10,926 nucleotides of DNA, from contig NZ_JAPQNT010000003.1 in NCBI RefSeq assembly GCF_028867965.1, positions 309,832 to 320,757 of the forward strand, written 5' to 3'. This DNA comes from Flavobacterium sp. SUN046 (GTDB lineage Bacteria; Bacteroidota; Bacteroidia; Flavobacteriales; Flavobacteriaceae). The translations under genes were made by a program, and so were the position numbers. Shown here one piece after another: positions 1 to 7,416 of this stretch. The notes beneath the pieces were generated by a model. The model did not search any database. It was not told the DNA's origin and saw nothing but the letters and a program-made list of their open reading frames with translations. Position 1 is the first letter of the stretch; each line of letters opens with the position of its first letter.

Positions 1-528
1 ACCACCACCATATTCAGTATCGGGAGAAGCAGCAATTCCTTCAATGTTATTAACACCACCATTGATGTTGTAAGAAGCTTTTCCTAAAAGAATAACACCA
101 CCCCAATCACCTTTGTTACGAGCGCCAACAGCATTGTCAGAAGTAAAAACAATCGGACTAGTTGCAGTACCAACAGCATTTACTTTAGCACCTTTAGTAA
201 CGAATAAACCAGCGCCAACAGCAGTATGATCAGCACGGATGATAACACCTGGATCAATTGTTAGGGTTGCATTATTTTTCACATAAATTTGACCTCTTAA
301 ATAATAAGTATTACAAGCAGTCCAATGCGTATCTGTTGTGATATTAGTAGTCACATCAACATTTGGTGTTGGATAAACTGCATTTTGTGGATCAAAATTA
401 GTCCAGTTATCAGTCCACATTGCAGTTGGAGCTGGTGCAAATGCACCTCGGTAAGTAGTAGGAGTAATTTGAGCAAAGCTGTTTGAAGCTGCAAAAATCA
501 CAAGCATTAAAATGTAGATTTTTTTCAT
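1..528 (-). CDS. Secreted beta-helix-like surface protein, N-terminal 176 residues (cut by window edge)
   Basis: The reading frame is open from an ATG at 528 to the window edge with no stop, so only the N-terminus is present. Residues 1-19 form a Sec signal peptide: MKK, a hydrophobic core, then SFA before Q20. No lipobox cysteine follows, so this is not a lipoprotein. The mature part is rich in Thr, Asn, Gly and Val. Residues 80-130 (IYVKNNATLTIDPGVIIRA, then GAKVNAVGTATSPIVFTSD) look like coils of a right-handed parallel beta-helix. They are followed by GDWGGVILLG (140-149) and IEGI with YGG (162-175), which I recognise from large secreted Bacteroidota proteins, often with a C-terminal T9SS sorting domain; that end is outside the window. 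It lies 108 bp downstream of the TonB-dependent receptor gene on the same strand and may act with it at the cell surface, for example in capturing a substrate. Function unknown. Confidence 0.8.
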   Translation of the reverse strand, partial: MKKIYILMLVIFAASNSFAQITPTTYRGAFAPAPTAMWTDNWTNFDPQNAVYPTPNVDVTTNITTDTHWTACNTYYLRGQIYVKNNATLTIDPGVIIRADHTAVGAGLFVTKGAKVNAVGTATSPIVFTSDNAVGARNKGDWGGVILLGKASYNINGGVNNIEGIAASPDTEYGGG

Positions 529-554
529 GATATTGTTTTGTTTTCTAATGACCA

Positions 555-562
555 CAAAATTA
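555..562 (-). promoter_or_regulatory. Candidate Bacteroidota -7 promoter element for the secreted-protein gene
   Basis: Read on the minus strand the sequence is TAATTTTG, a perfect match to TAnnTTTG. It lies 26 bp before the ATG at 528, giving a predicted leader of about 20 nt. No TTG -33 element is present at the usual 17-23 bp spacing, so the match could be chance in AT-rich DNA. If real, the gene can be transcribed separately from the receptor gene upstream of it. Confidence 0.35.
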
Positions 563-636
563 TATACCATGTATTAAGCTAATGTAAATCTAATATTACA
601 ATTTTAACAACTAAAAGTTATCTTATTGTAATTATG

Positions 637-3597
637 TTAAAAATTGTAAGTAACAGTGAATGAAAAAGTTCTACCAAATTTTGTTGACCAAACTTCATCA
701 TCTACTTTTTCATCAAAACCGTTTTTGTTTTGTCTATCGCCAGTGAAAACATTATTAACAAGCGCTTTAAATCCTTTTTTAACATCGGCAGTAGTAGCTT
801 CATTATTTTGATAAAAAGTTAAGTCTTGTGCAAGTAAATTTTGAATGTTAAATTTAAACTCTAATTTATTTTTCATAAAACTTTTAGAAACTTGCATGTC
901 TAGAAATGTTCTGCTTTTTTCCCACAATGCCGGTGTAGTTGCGCCTGCAGTTTGGTTTCCTTGAATGGCTATTCTATCACCAACTCTATTTACATTGATT
1001 GATGAAGCCCATCCATTATCAGTATTAATATATTGCAATCCTCCATTAAATACATAAGGCGATTGTCCTTGAAGCGGAATATTAGTTAAATCAGCTGATG
1101 TAATTAAATTAGAAATATCAACTTTAGAACGAATAATTGCAATATTTGTAAAAAGTGTTAGATTGTCTAAAGTTTTATTTTCTTTAGTGTTAAATAATGA
1201 GCTTAAAAGGGTTCTGTATTCCAACTCAATACCTTTACATTCTCCAGATTTTGCATTTTGATATTTATTCGAATTATTTGCTAGTGCTTGTAACTCAATA
1301 GGATTTTCAAACTTTTTATAAAATGCCGACATTGAAAATAATTGCCCTTTTCCTGGGAATATTTCATATCTAAAATCGTAATTTGTAATGTTTGCTATTT
1401 TAAGTGTTGGCGTACCTTGAGTATTGAATTTTGTTGATGCATCATAAAATAAAAATGGTGCTAATTCTCTAAATTCCGGTCTGTTTAATGTTTTAGAAAA
1501 ACTCAATCTAATGTTCTGTTTTTTAGTTATTCCAGCAATCAAATTAGCAGATGGTAAATAATCTACTTGTGAGTTATTAATAACAACAGGCTGACCATTA
1601 TCTAATTTTGAATTCAAATCTTGTGAATAATGTTCTATTCTCATTCCCCAAATCAATCTAAATATCCCGAATGAATTATCTAACATTAAATAAGATGCAT
1701 CAAGTTTAGAAGCAGCTTTGTAACTGTCATTTTGTTTTGTTCCGTCAAATAAAGTCAAACCACTTACTCCGGGAGAAATTATTCCCATATTGGCAGAATT
1801 AAATATATGTTCTTCATCTAAATATTGAATGCTAGATTGAAAAGTATTTGAATTGTAGTTAACACCATTCACATTTCCAGTAAAAGGAACATAACCAACT
1901 TGTCGCGCTTCAAAAATTCTATTTCTTGATTGAGTAAAGAATCCAGCTTTTAATTCTAAAGCAATTTTATCAGTAAACTTAAACTTTCTGCTTACATCGG
2001 CTTTGGTACTAAAAATATTTTCGTCATTTTTAGATGAAAAAAAGGATCCTGGTGATTCGTCTCCAGTAGTATTTACTTGAAAATATGCCGATGGTTGAGA
2101 AACTGTTCCATCATCAAATTTTACATAAGTGTATGTATTTCGTCTATCGTTTGGTGTATTTCTAACAACTTTGCTGTAAGAACCAACCCAACTTATTTTT
2201 ATTTTACTTTCTGGTAAAAAATGTTCTCCATTTAATTGACCAGTGTAAATGGTATTACTTGTAAACAATCTGGCGGTTGTATGAATTTGTAAAGGATCAC
2301 TTTCTTGTGTTAAAGCACCTGATCTATCAATAACGCTATTATTAGAATTAATACTGTACAAGTTTTTGAATGAAAAAGAATTATTCGGATTTAATTTTAA
2401 TGAAAAATTTGCTATTGCTCCGAATAATGATTGAACCGAATACCTGTCATCAACTTGGTTTTCTAATAAAACAGTTGGAATTTCATAAGTTTTTCTTGTA
2501 GTTCTTAAATAATTATTGGTAGTACTTTTAGTTATCGAACCAACAAAACCAAAATCAGTTCCATCATCAAATTTAGCGTGTCTTCCAATAGTATAATTGA
2601 AACTTGTATTTGGCGAAAAACTTTTTTCTTTCAAACTCCAATCTGTTTGAAATGATTTAGCATAATCACTAATTTGTAAAACACTACTTTGTGTATTTTG
2701 TTGCTGCAAAGCTTGAAATTCTTGAGTTGAAGGAATATAAGAAGGAAATGCTCTTGTGCCATCATCAACTCCTAACCAGTCTTTTTTTCCGCCTTCAGCA
2801 TAAACTTGTTTTTTGCCTGTAGTTATAGTGTTGTAACCAGCGCCAACTGATAATGATTGAAAATTTTTATCGGCAGTTGATTTTGTAGTAATATCTATAA
2901 CTCCACCTGCAAATTCACCAGGTAAATCAGGAGAAGCGGTTTTATAAATCACTAAATTATCAATCATGTTCGCTGGAAAAATATCAAACGAGAACGCTTT
3001 TCTGTCTGGTTCTGAACTCGGTAGCGGACTTCCGTTTAAAAAAGAAGTGTTATATCTGTCATTCAATCCTCTTACTACAACAAATTTATTGTCTTGAACA
3101 CTTGCGCCACTAATTCGCTTTAAAACATCAGATGTTGTTCTGTCTGGAGTTCTTTTAATTGTCTCTGCAGAAATACCATCAGAAACACGAATACTATTTT
3201 TTTGCATTAATAATAAACTTTTAACCGATTCAGCTTTGGCTTTCGTTCTTGTAATTACAACTTCATCAAGTGTGTTTTTTTTCTCGGTTAATGAAACTGA
3301 TAAAGTAGTGGTTTCATTTTTTATTGCTTCAACATCCGAAACAATTTTGGTTTCAAATGATAAAAATGAAAATTCAATTTCATATTTTCCTTCGGATAAA
3401 TTTCTAAATAAAAAATTTCCATCAGAATCAGTAATAGTAGATAATTTTAAACTTCGTATAATTATATTTACACCAGGCAAGGGTTTTCCTGTTGATTCTT
3501 CAACTACAACACCTTTAATATTTGCTGTTTTTGATACTGCTTGCGAATATATCAATTGAATAAAAAGTAAAAGAACAATAGTATATTTGAATTTCAT
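637..3597 (-). CDS. TonB-dependent outer-membrane receptor with carboxypeptidase-regulatory-like N-terminal domain
   Basis: An outer-membrane gated transporter that would import a substrate into the periplasm using TonB-ExbBD energy. Residues 1-19 are a signal peptide ending IYSQA. Residues about 27-108 are a carboxypeptidase D regulatory-like beta-sandwich (GVVVEESTGKPLPGVNI, then TDSDGNF). A TonB-box-like LDEVVIT lies at 110-116, a plug domain at about 125-240 (RGLNDRYN at 176-183, NGSPLP at 188-193, PGEFAGGVIDITTK at 226-239), and the rest is a beta-barrel ending in an aromatic residue (TVTYNF). There is no SusD-like gene beside it and the protein is not a typical SusC. The plug region carries SSEPDRKAFSFDIFP (194-208), a form I associate with a distinct Bacteroidota/Caulobacter-like receptor group. 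The substrate cannot be read from the sequence. The next gene on the same strand encodes a secreted beta-helix-like protein, and a two-component system is divergent from it. Confidence 0.93.
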   Translation of the reverse strand: MKFKYTIVLLLFIQLIYSQAVSKTANIKGVVVEESTGKPLPGVNIIIRSLKLSTITDSDGNFLFRNLSEGKYEIEFSFLSFETKIVSDVEAIKNETTTLSVSLTEKKNTLDEVVITRTKAKAESVKSLLLMQKNSIRVSDGISAETIKRTPDRTTSDVLKRISGASVQDNKFVVVRGLNDRYNTSFLNGSPLPSSEPDRKAFSFDIFPANMIDNLVIYKTASPDLPGEFAGGVIDITTKSTADKNFQSLSVGAGYNTITTGKKQVYAEGGKKDWLGVDDGTRAFPSYIPSTQEFQALQQQNTQSSVLQISDYAKSFQTDWSLKEKSFSPNTSFNYTIGRHAKFDDGTDFGFVGSITKSTTNNYLRTTRKTYEIPTVLLENQVDDRYSVQSLFGAIANFSLKLNPNNSFSFKNLYSINSNNSVIDRSGALTQESDPLQIHTTARLFTSNTIYTGQLNGEHFLPESKIKISWVGSYSKVVRNTPNDRRNTYTYVKFDDGTVSQPSAYFQVNTTGDESPGSFFSSKNDENIFSTKADVSRKFKFTDKIALELKAGFFTQSRNRIFEARQVGYVPFTGNVNGVNYNSNTFQSSIQYLDEEHIFNSANMGIISPGVSGLTLFDGTKQNDSYKAASKLDASYLMLDNSFGIFRLIWGMRIEHYSQDLNSKLDNGQPVVINNSQVDYLPSANLIAGITKKQNIRLSFSKTLNRPEFRELAPFLFYDASTKFNTQGTPTLKIANITNYDFRYEIFPGKGQLFSMSAFYKKFENPIELQALANNSNKYQNAKSGECKGIELEYRTLLSSLFNTKENKTLDNLTLFTNIAIIRSKVDISNLITSADLTNIPLQGQSPYVFNGGLQYINTDNGWASSINVNRVGDRIAIQGNQTAGATTPALWEKSRTFLDMQVSKSFMKNKLEFKFNIQNLLAQDLTFYQNNEATTADVKKGFKALVNNVFTGDRQNKNGFDEKVDDEVWSTKFGRTFSFTVTYNF

Positions 3598-3708
3598 TTT
3601 GTCTTATATTAATTTTGGTGCAAAGAACGTGTTACAATGTAAAATCGAAGTTACTTAAGGTTTATGTTTGCGTTTCTTAATTATTACCTTAGTGTTAATA
3701 GATTAAAT

Positions 3709-3738
3709 TTTGGTAAACAAAGCTGTATTGTTACCAAA
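3709..3738. promoter_or_regulatory. Inverted repeat in the divergent receptor/regulator promoter region
   Basis: The left arm TTTGGTAAACAA (3709-3720) and the right arm TTGTTACCAAA (3728-3738) are reverse complements except for one extra A in the left arm, and are separated by seven bases. The element lies about 111 bp before the receptor start and 53 bp before the regulator start, and its right arm covers the TTG of the putative -33 box of the regulator promoter. Further GTTAC or ATTAC words occur nearby (3631, 3650, 3683). It may be an operator; the factor that binds is unknown. OmpR-type regulators usually prefer direct repeats, so a different regulator is possible. Confidence 0.35.
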
Positions 3739-3761
3739 TATGTTTTTAAGTGTTATATTTA
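3728..3761 (+). promoter_or_regulatory. Candidate promoter of the response-regulator gene
   Basis: TTG at 3728-3730 and TATATTTA at 3754-3761 (one mismatch to TAnnTTTG) are separated by 23 bp, at the upper limit of the spacing described for Flavobacterium promoters. The predicted transcript would start about 25 nt before the ATG. The -33 element is inside the inverted repeat, which would allow repression or autoregulation. No equally good promoter was found for the divergent receptor gene. Confidence 0.3.
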
Positions 3762-3791
3762 CATTTCCAAAACAAACGACTTTAGACTGTT

Positions 3792-4475
3792 ATGAAAAAG
3801 AAAGACATTAAGATTTTATTGGTTGACGATGAGCAAGATATCCTAGAAATTGTAGGTTACAACTTGTCTCAAGAAGGGTTTAAAATTGTTACAGCATCCA
3901 ACGGAAAAGAAGCAATTGCTGTTGCAAAAAAAGAACGTCCGCAATTGATAATAATGGATGTAATGATGCCTGAAATGGATGGAATGGAAGCTTGTGAAAA
4001 TATTAGAAAAATACCTGAATTAAGCAATACAATAATAACTTTTTTAACGGCAAGAAGTGAAGATTACTCTCAAGTTGCTGGTTTTGATGCTGGTGCCGAT
4101 GATTATATATCAAAACCAATTAAACCAAAATTATTGGTAAGTAAAGTAAAGGCATTGTTAAGAAGATTGAAAGACGATAATTCATCAGCCGAAAACCTAA
4201 ATGTAGGCGGAATAGAAATCAATCGCGAAGAATATAAAATAGTAATGGAAGGAAGAGAAATTGTACTTCCAAGAAAAGAATTCGAATTGTTTTATTTATT
4301 AGCTTCTAAACCAGGAAAAGTTTTTAAAAGAGAAGAAATTTTAGATAAAGTTTGGGGTAATGAAGTAATTGTTGGTGGTAGAACAATAGATGTGCACATC
4401 AGAAAATTACGTGAAAAAATAGGTGAAGAATTATTCAAAACTATTAAAGGAGTAGGATATAAATTTGAAGTTTAA
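3792..4475 (+). CDS. OmpR/PhoB-family response regulator transcription factor
   Basis: A cytoplasmic DNA-binding regulator switched by phosphorylation, 227 residues, full length for the family. The receiver domain is at about 6-125: acidic pair D12/D13, phospho-acceptor D56 in IIMDVMMPEMDG, T86 in FLTAR, and K108 in SKPIKP, so all switch residues are present. The winged-helix Trans_reg_C domain is at about 137-226, with the recognition helix in GGRTIDVHIRKLREKI (195-210) and the closing wing in KTIKGVGYKFEV. The histidine kinase gene follows after 53 bp and is its likely partner. It is divergent from the TonB-dependent receptor gene, a possible target. It resembles PhoB/RprY-type regulators, but a role in phosphate response is not shown by this sequence. 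The ATG start is well placed; there is no Shine-Dalgarno site. Confidence 0.93.
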   Translation: MKKKDIKILLVDDEQDILEIVGYNLSQEGFKIVTASNGKEAIAVAKKERPQLIIMDVMMPEMDGMEACENIRKIPELSNTIITFLTARSEDYSQVAGFDAGADDYISKPIKPKLLVSKVKALLRRLKDDNSSAENLNVGGIEINREEYKIVMEGREIVLPRKEFELFYLLASKPGKVFKREEILDKVWGNEVIVGGRTIDVHIRKLREKIGEELFKTIKGVGYKFEV

Positions 4476-4482
4476 TTATTCA

Positions 4483-4490
4483 TAACTTTG
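4483..4490 (+). promoter_or_regulatory. Candidate internal promoter -7 element before the histidine kinase gene
   Basis: TAACTTTG matches TAnnTTTG perfectly and lies just after the regulator stop codon. A TTTG at 4464-4467 could serve as -33 element, but the spacing is about 15 bp, slightly short. It is directly followed by a perfect small inverted repeat, TCAATT (4491-4496), loop CGAT, AATTGA (4501-4506), then CTTTTT. That would lie at the very 5' end of the transcript, or in a read-through message could act as a weak attenuator. Confidence 0.3.
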
Positions 4491-4528
4491 TCAATTCGAT
4501 AATTGAACTTTTTAAGAGATAATTACAA

Positions 4529-5572
4529 ATGTCAATAAATTTTAAAAAATCTTACCGTTTTGCAATTATATCTTCATTTTATATAACACTATTTACAACA
4601 GGATTAGTTTCGTTTTTATTGTATTTTAATTCTGAACTTTCGTTTCCATTTGTACTCTTTTTTGCACTTCCTGTGTATATATTTTCCTTTTTCGTTCTGC
4701 AATATCGCGTAGAACATTTTATTTACAGAAGAGTTAAAAAAATCTACGATGATGTATCACTATTAGATTCTGCCACACTAAGAAGCCAATCTATTACTAC
4801 CGATATGGCTACATTAACTCGAGAAGTAAAAAAATTCGCTACCGATAAAAAACTCGAAATAGAAAACTTGAAAGTTCGTGAAGAATACCGTCGCGAATTT
4901 ATGGGAAACGTTTCTCACGAATTAAAAACACCACTTTTTACGGTGCAAGGTTATCTTTCTACTTTGCTTGATGGCGCGATGAAAGACAAAGATTTAAGAA
5001 AAAAATATCTTGAAAGAGCTGAAAAAGGTGTCGAACGATTAATTTATATTGTTGAAGATTTAGACATGATTGCCAAACTCGAAATGGGCGAATTAAATCT
5101 AGAATATTCTGAGTTTAATATTGTTGAATTAATTCAAAATGTACTCGATTTATTAGAGATGGCAGCCGACAAAAAGAATATTATTTTAATGTTTGACAGA
5201 AAATACAATAAAGCCATTAAAGTATATGCAGATCAAGAAAAAATTCAACAAGTGCTAACCAATTTAATAATGAATTCTATTAAATACGGAAAAGAAAACG
5301 GCACAACCGAAATTGCAATTGATGATTTAGTCAAAAATAAAGTAATAATTAGAGTTCGTGATAATGGTGAAGGAATTGAAAAACACAATATTCCGAGACT
5401 TTTCGAACGTTTTTTTAGAGTTGATAAAAGTGGTGCTCGTACCGAAGGCGGTTCAGGCTTAGGACTTTCAATTGTAAAACATATTATTGAAGGTCACAAC
5501 GAGAAAATTTATGTAGAAAGCGAATTCGGAAAAGGTTCTGAATTTTCATTCACATTAGAAGAGCTGAAATAA
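4529..5572 (+). CDS. Membrane sensor histidine kinase, PhoR-like, partner of the adjacent response regulator
   Basis: An inner-membrane HisKA/HATPase kinase of 347 residues. There are two membrane segments at about 11-33 and 39-58, joined by only a few residues (FNSELSF), so there is essentially no periplasmic sensor domain. A charged, probably helical linker (60-118) leads to the dimerisation/phospho-acceptor helix with NVSHELKTP, H130 being the phosphorylated residue. The ATP-binding domain follows with an N box around 242-252 (NLIMNSIKY), a G1 box DNGEGI (278-283), an F box RLFERFFRVD (290-299) and a G2 box GGSGLGL (307-313). No PAS or HAMP domain is obvious. Like E. coli PhoR, it may take its signal from a membrane partner or the cytoplasm; this is inference. 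It follows the regulator gene after 53 bp. Its last 18 bases overlap the end of the convergent glycosyltransferase gene. Confidence 0.92.
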   Translation: MSINFKKSYRFAIISSFYITLFTTGLVSFLLYFNSELSFPFVLFFALPVYIFSFFVLQYRVEHFIYRRVKKIYDDVSLLDSATLRSQSITTDMATLTREVKKFATDKKLEIENLKVREEYRREFMGNVSHELKTPLFTVQGYLSTLLDGAMKDKDLRKKYLERAEKGVERLIYIVEDLDMIAKLEMGELNLEYSEFNIVELIQNVLDLLEMAADKKNIILMFDRKYNKAIKVYADQEKIQQVLTNLIMNSIKYGKENGTTEIAIDDLVKNKVIIRVRDNGEGIEKHNIPRLFERFFRVDKSGARTEGGSGLGLSIVKHIIEGHNEKIYVESEFGKGSEFSFTLEELK

Positions 5573-6619
5573 TTCGCCCCAATTTACTGTATCTGAATTT
5601 AATTTAGGTAAACCTGGATATAATTGAACCGCAAGTAAATCATCCAATTTGAATTTATCTTGTTTTGATGTTGGTAACAATCCTTCTTTTTTATATTTTT
5701 TAGCTAAATATTCTTGTTCAAACTGACCCGGAGTTGGAATAAACAATGCCTTTTTTTCCAATTTTGCTAAATCCATTACGGTTGTATAACCTGAACGACA
5801 TAAAACCATTTCACTTTCATTAAAAGTTTGTTCTAATTGCTTGGTCTGCATGTAATTATAAAAAGTAATAGCTCCAATTTGTTCTGATTTTTGCTCCGAT
5901 TCTACTTTTCCTTTAATGAAAACCACCGATTCTTTAAAGTCTTGTAATTCAATTATCAATCGTTTTTCAAGAATAGTTCGTTGTGGTTCTGGACCTGAAA
6001 GTAAAACCATTAATTGGTATTTAATTGGCAATTCCTTTTTTTTCAATCTGCTCAATACACCAATATATTTTATGTTCAAATTAGTGTCTTTCAAATGCCC
6101 AAGTTTACCCGATAAATTCGGAGATTCTTTTACATCGGGAACCCAACATTCGTCAAATTTTCCAATAAAAAGTTGGTGTAATTTACTAGAAATCCACGTG
6201 GTTTTTCCAGATAAAACGGTCAACTGATGTGTAATAAATACAGATGGAACTTTTTTATTGTGAACTCCCAATCGGTTGTCAGAAATAATACCATCTAAAT
6301 TGTATTCTTTTATCCATTTTTTAACAACTTGTTTTTCAGTCAAAATTGCATTTATGGTTTTCGGACTGTTTTTTAATAATTTCCATTTAAAGTTCTCGCC
6401 TTTTTTAGCATATTCAATGTTATATGAAGGTAATTCTAATGCTAATAAATGCGGAAATTCTTTTTTTAATAATGCCAAAGCACTTCCATCACTTGCTAAT
6501 ATAGGTGTAAAACCATTTTCTTCTAATGCTTTTATTATTGGAATACAACGTGTTGTGTGTCCCAAGCCCCAATTTAAAGGCGCTACAAGAATATTTTTTT
6601 CGGAAGTGTTAAGAGTCAT
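5555..6619 (-). CDS. MurG-like glycosyltransferase (GT-B fold), substrate unknown
   Basis: A 354-residue protein with the layout of UDP-sugar-dependent GT-B enzymes of the MurG/GT28 type. The N-terminal domain starts with a beta-strand and the glycine loop APLNWGLGHTTR (13-24), the GxGHxxR-type motif of this group. SDNRLG (113-118) and FITHQ (128-132) follow. The C-terminal nucleotide-sugar domain has LLSGPEPQR (206-214), CRSGYTTVMDLA (274-285) and PTPGQFEQEYLAKK (295-308), which match the donor-binding segments of GT28 C-terminal domains. It is not MurG itself: overall similarity to MurG is low and no peptidoglycan genes are near. No signal peptide or membrane segment, so it is cytoplasmic, possibly membrane-associated, and likely acts on a cell-surface lipid or polysaccharide precursor. 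It stands alone on its strand, divergent from trmB and overlapping the kinase gene tail to tail. Confidence 0.8.
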   Translation of the reverse strand: MTLNTSEKNILVAPLNWGLGHTTRCIPIIKALEENGFTPILASDGSALALLKKEFPHLLALELPSYNIEYAKKGENFKWKLLKNSPKTINAILTEKQVVKKWIKEYNLDGIISDNRLGVHNKKVPSVFITHQLTVLSGKTTWISSKLHQLFIGKFDECWVPDVKESPNLSGKLGHLKDTNLNIKYIGVLSRLKKKELPIKYQLMVLLSGPEPQRTILEKRLIIELQDFKESVVFIKGKVESEQKSEQIGAITFYNYMQTKQLEQTFNESEMVLCRSGYTTVMDLAKLEKKALFIPTPGQFEQEYLAKKYKKEGLLPTSKQDKFKLDDLLAVQLYPGLPKLNSDTVNWGELFQLF

Positions 6620-6684
6620 TTGTTACGAATCTATTAAGTTTTGAACTGGCAAGATAAAACTATTTAAAGTCTTATATATTTCCT

Positions 6685-6692
6685 TAATTTTG
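6685..6692 (+). promoter_or_regulatory. Candidate -7 promoter element for trmB
   Basis: TAATTTTG matches TAnnTTTG perfectly, 20 bp before the GTG start at 6713, predicting a very short leader. No TTG was found at the expected -33 distance. The 93-bp region 6620-6712 separates trmB from the divergent glycosyltransferase gene and must contain both promoters. On the other strand TAGTTTTA (6655-6662) is a weaker candidate for the glycosyltransferase. Confidence 0.3.
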
Positions 6693-6712
6693 CCAAAATA
6701 TTAAATTTAGTC

Positions 6713-7387
6713 GTGGGAAGTAAAAATAAGTTAAAAAGATTTAAGGAAAACGAAACATTCGAAAATGTTTTTCAACCAACAAGAGAAGAAGTTGTAAGCG
6801 GAGCATTTCCTTTAAAAGGAAAATGGAACTCTGATTTTTTCAAAAATGACAATCCAATAATAGTAGAATTAGGTTGCGGAAAAGGCGAATATTCTATTGG
6901 TTTAGCCGAAAGAAATCCGAATGCAAATTATGTCGGAATTGATGTAAAAGGCGCACGATTTTGGCGTGGTGCTAAAACCGCAGTCGATTCTGGAATGCAC
7001 AATGTTGCTTTTGTTCGAACTCAAATTGAATTGATAAATGATATCTTTGCCGATCAAGAAATTACAGAAATTTGGATAACTTTTCCAGATCCACAAATAA
7101 AATACAAACGTACAAAACACCGAATGACTAATTCAGAATTTTTGCAATTGTATAAAAAAACGTTAAAACCAGATGGAATTGTAAACCTAAAAACCGACTC
7201 TGAATTCATGCACGGTTATACATTAGGCGTGTTGCATGGCGAAGGTCACGAAGTTTTGTATGCCAATCATAATGTGTATAAAAACGAAGGTGCTCCAAGT
7301 GAAGTTACTGAAATTCAAACGTTTTATGAGAATCAATATTTGGAAGTAAACAAAGCAATTACGTATATTCGTTTTAAAATAAAATAA
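6713..7387 (+). CDS. trmB: tRNA (guanine-N7-)-methyltransferase
   Basis: Uses S-adenosylmethionine to methylate N7 of G46 in the variable loop of tRNAs; cytoplasmic, 224 residues, usual length. The Rossmann methyltransferase motif I is IVELGCGKGEYSIGLAERNP (50-69), with the motif II acidic residue in GIDVKGARFWRG (75-86). The family signature FPDP is at 124-127, followed by QIKYKRTKHRM, a variant of the FPDPWxKKRHxKRR motif of Proteobacteria. TDSEFMHGY (161-169) and the late SEVTEIQTFYE segment (196-206) belong to the substrate-binding part. The start is a GTG: MGSKNKLKRF agrees with what I recall of Flavobacteriaceae TrmB, and no in-frame ATG lies close by. First gene of a plus-strand group with the transporter and alkyltransferase-like genes, 59 bp before the transporter's ATG. 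Confidence 0.93.
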   Translation: MGSKNKLKRFKENETFENVFQPTREEVVSGAFPLKGKWNSDFFKNDNPIIVELGCGKGEYSIGLAERNPNANYVGIDVKGARFWRGAKTAVDSGMHNVAFVRTQIELINDIFADQEITEIWITFPDPQIKYKRTKHRMTNSEFLQLYKKTLKPDGIVNLKTDSEFMHGYTLGVLHGEGHEVLYANHNVYKNEGAPSEVTEIQTFYENQYLEVNKAITYIRFKIK

Positions 7388-7416
7388 TTTTTTTTGAATT
7401 GTTTTAAATTTCAATT

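Noticed and set aside
3236..3559. Plus-strand open frame of 107 codons opposite the receptor N-terminus
   Set aside because: It is wholly antisense to the strongly supported receptor gene and has no recognisable domain; composition follows from the receptor codons.
637..3597. Receptor as SusC of a polysaccharide-utilisation locus
   Set aside because: No SusD-like lipoprotein or glycoside hydrolase is adjacent in the window, and the plug sequence is of a different receptor group.
5555..6619. Glycosyltransferase as MurG
   Set aside because: It keeps the GT-B landmarks but lacks overall MurG similarity, and no cell-division or peptidoglycan genes are near.
6276..6644. Plus-strand open frames (also 5916-6227) opposite the glycosyltransferase
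   Set aside because: They lie antisense to a gene with clear family motifs, show no domain and have no ribosome-binding context.
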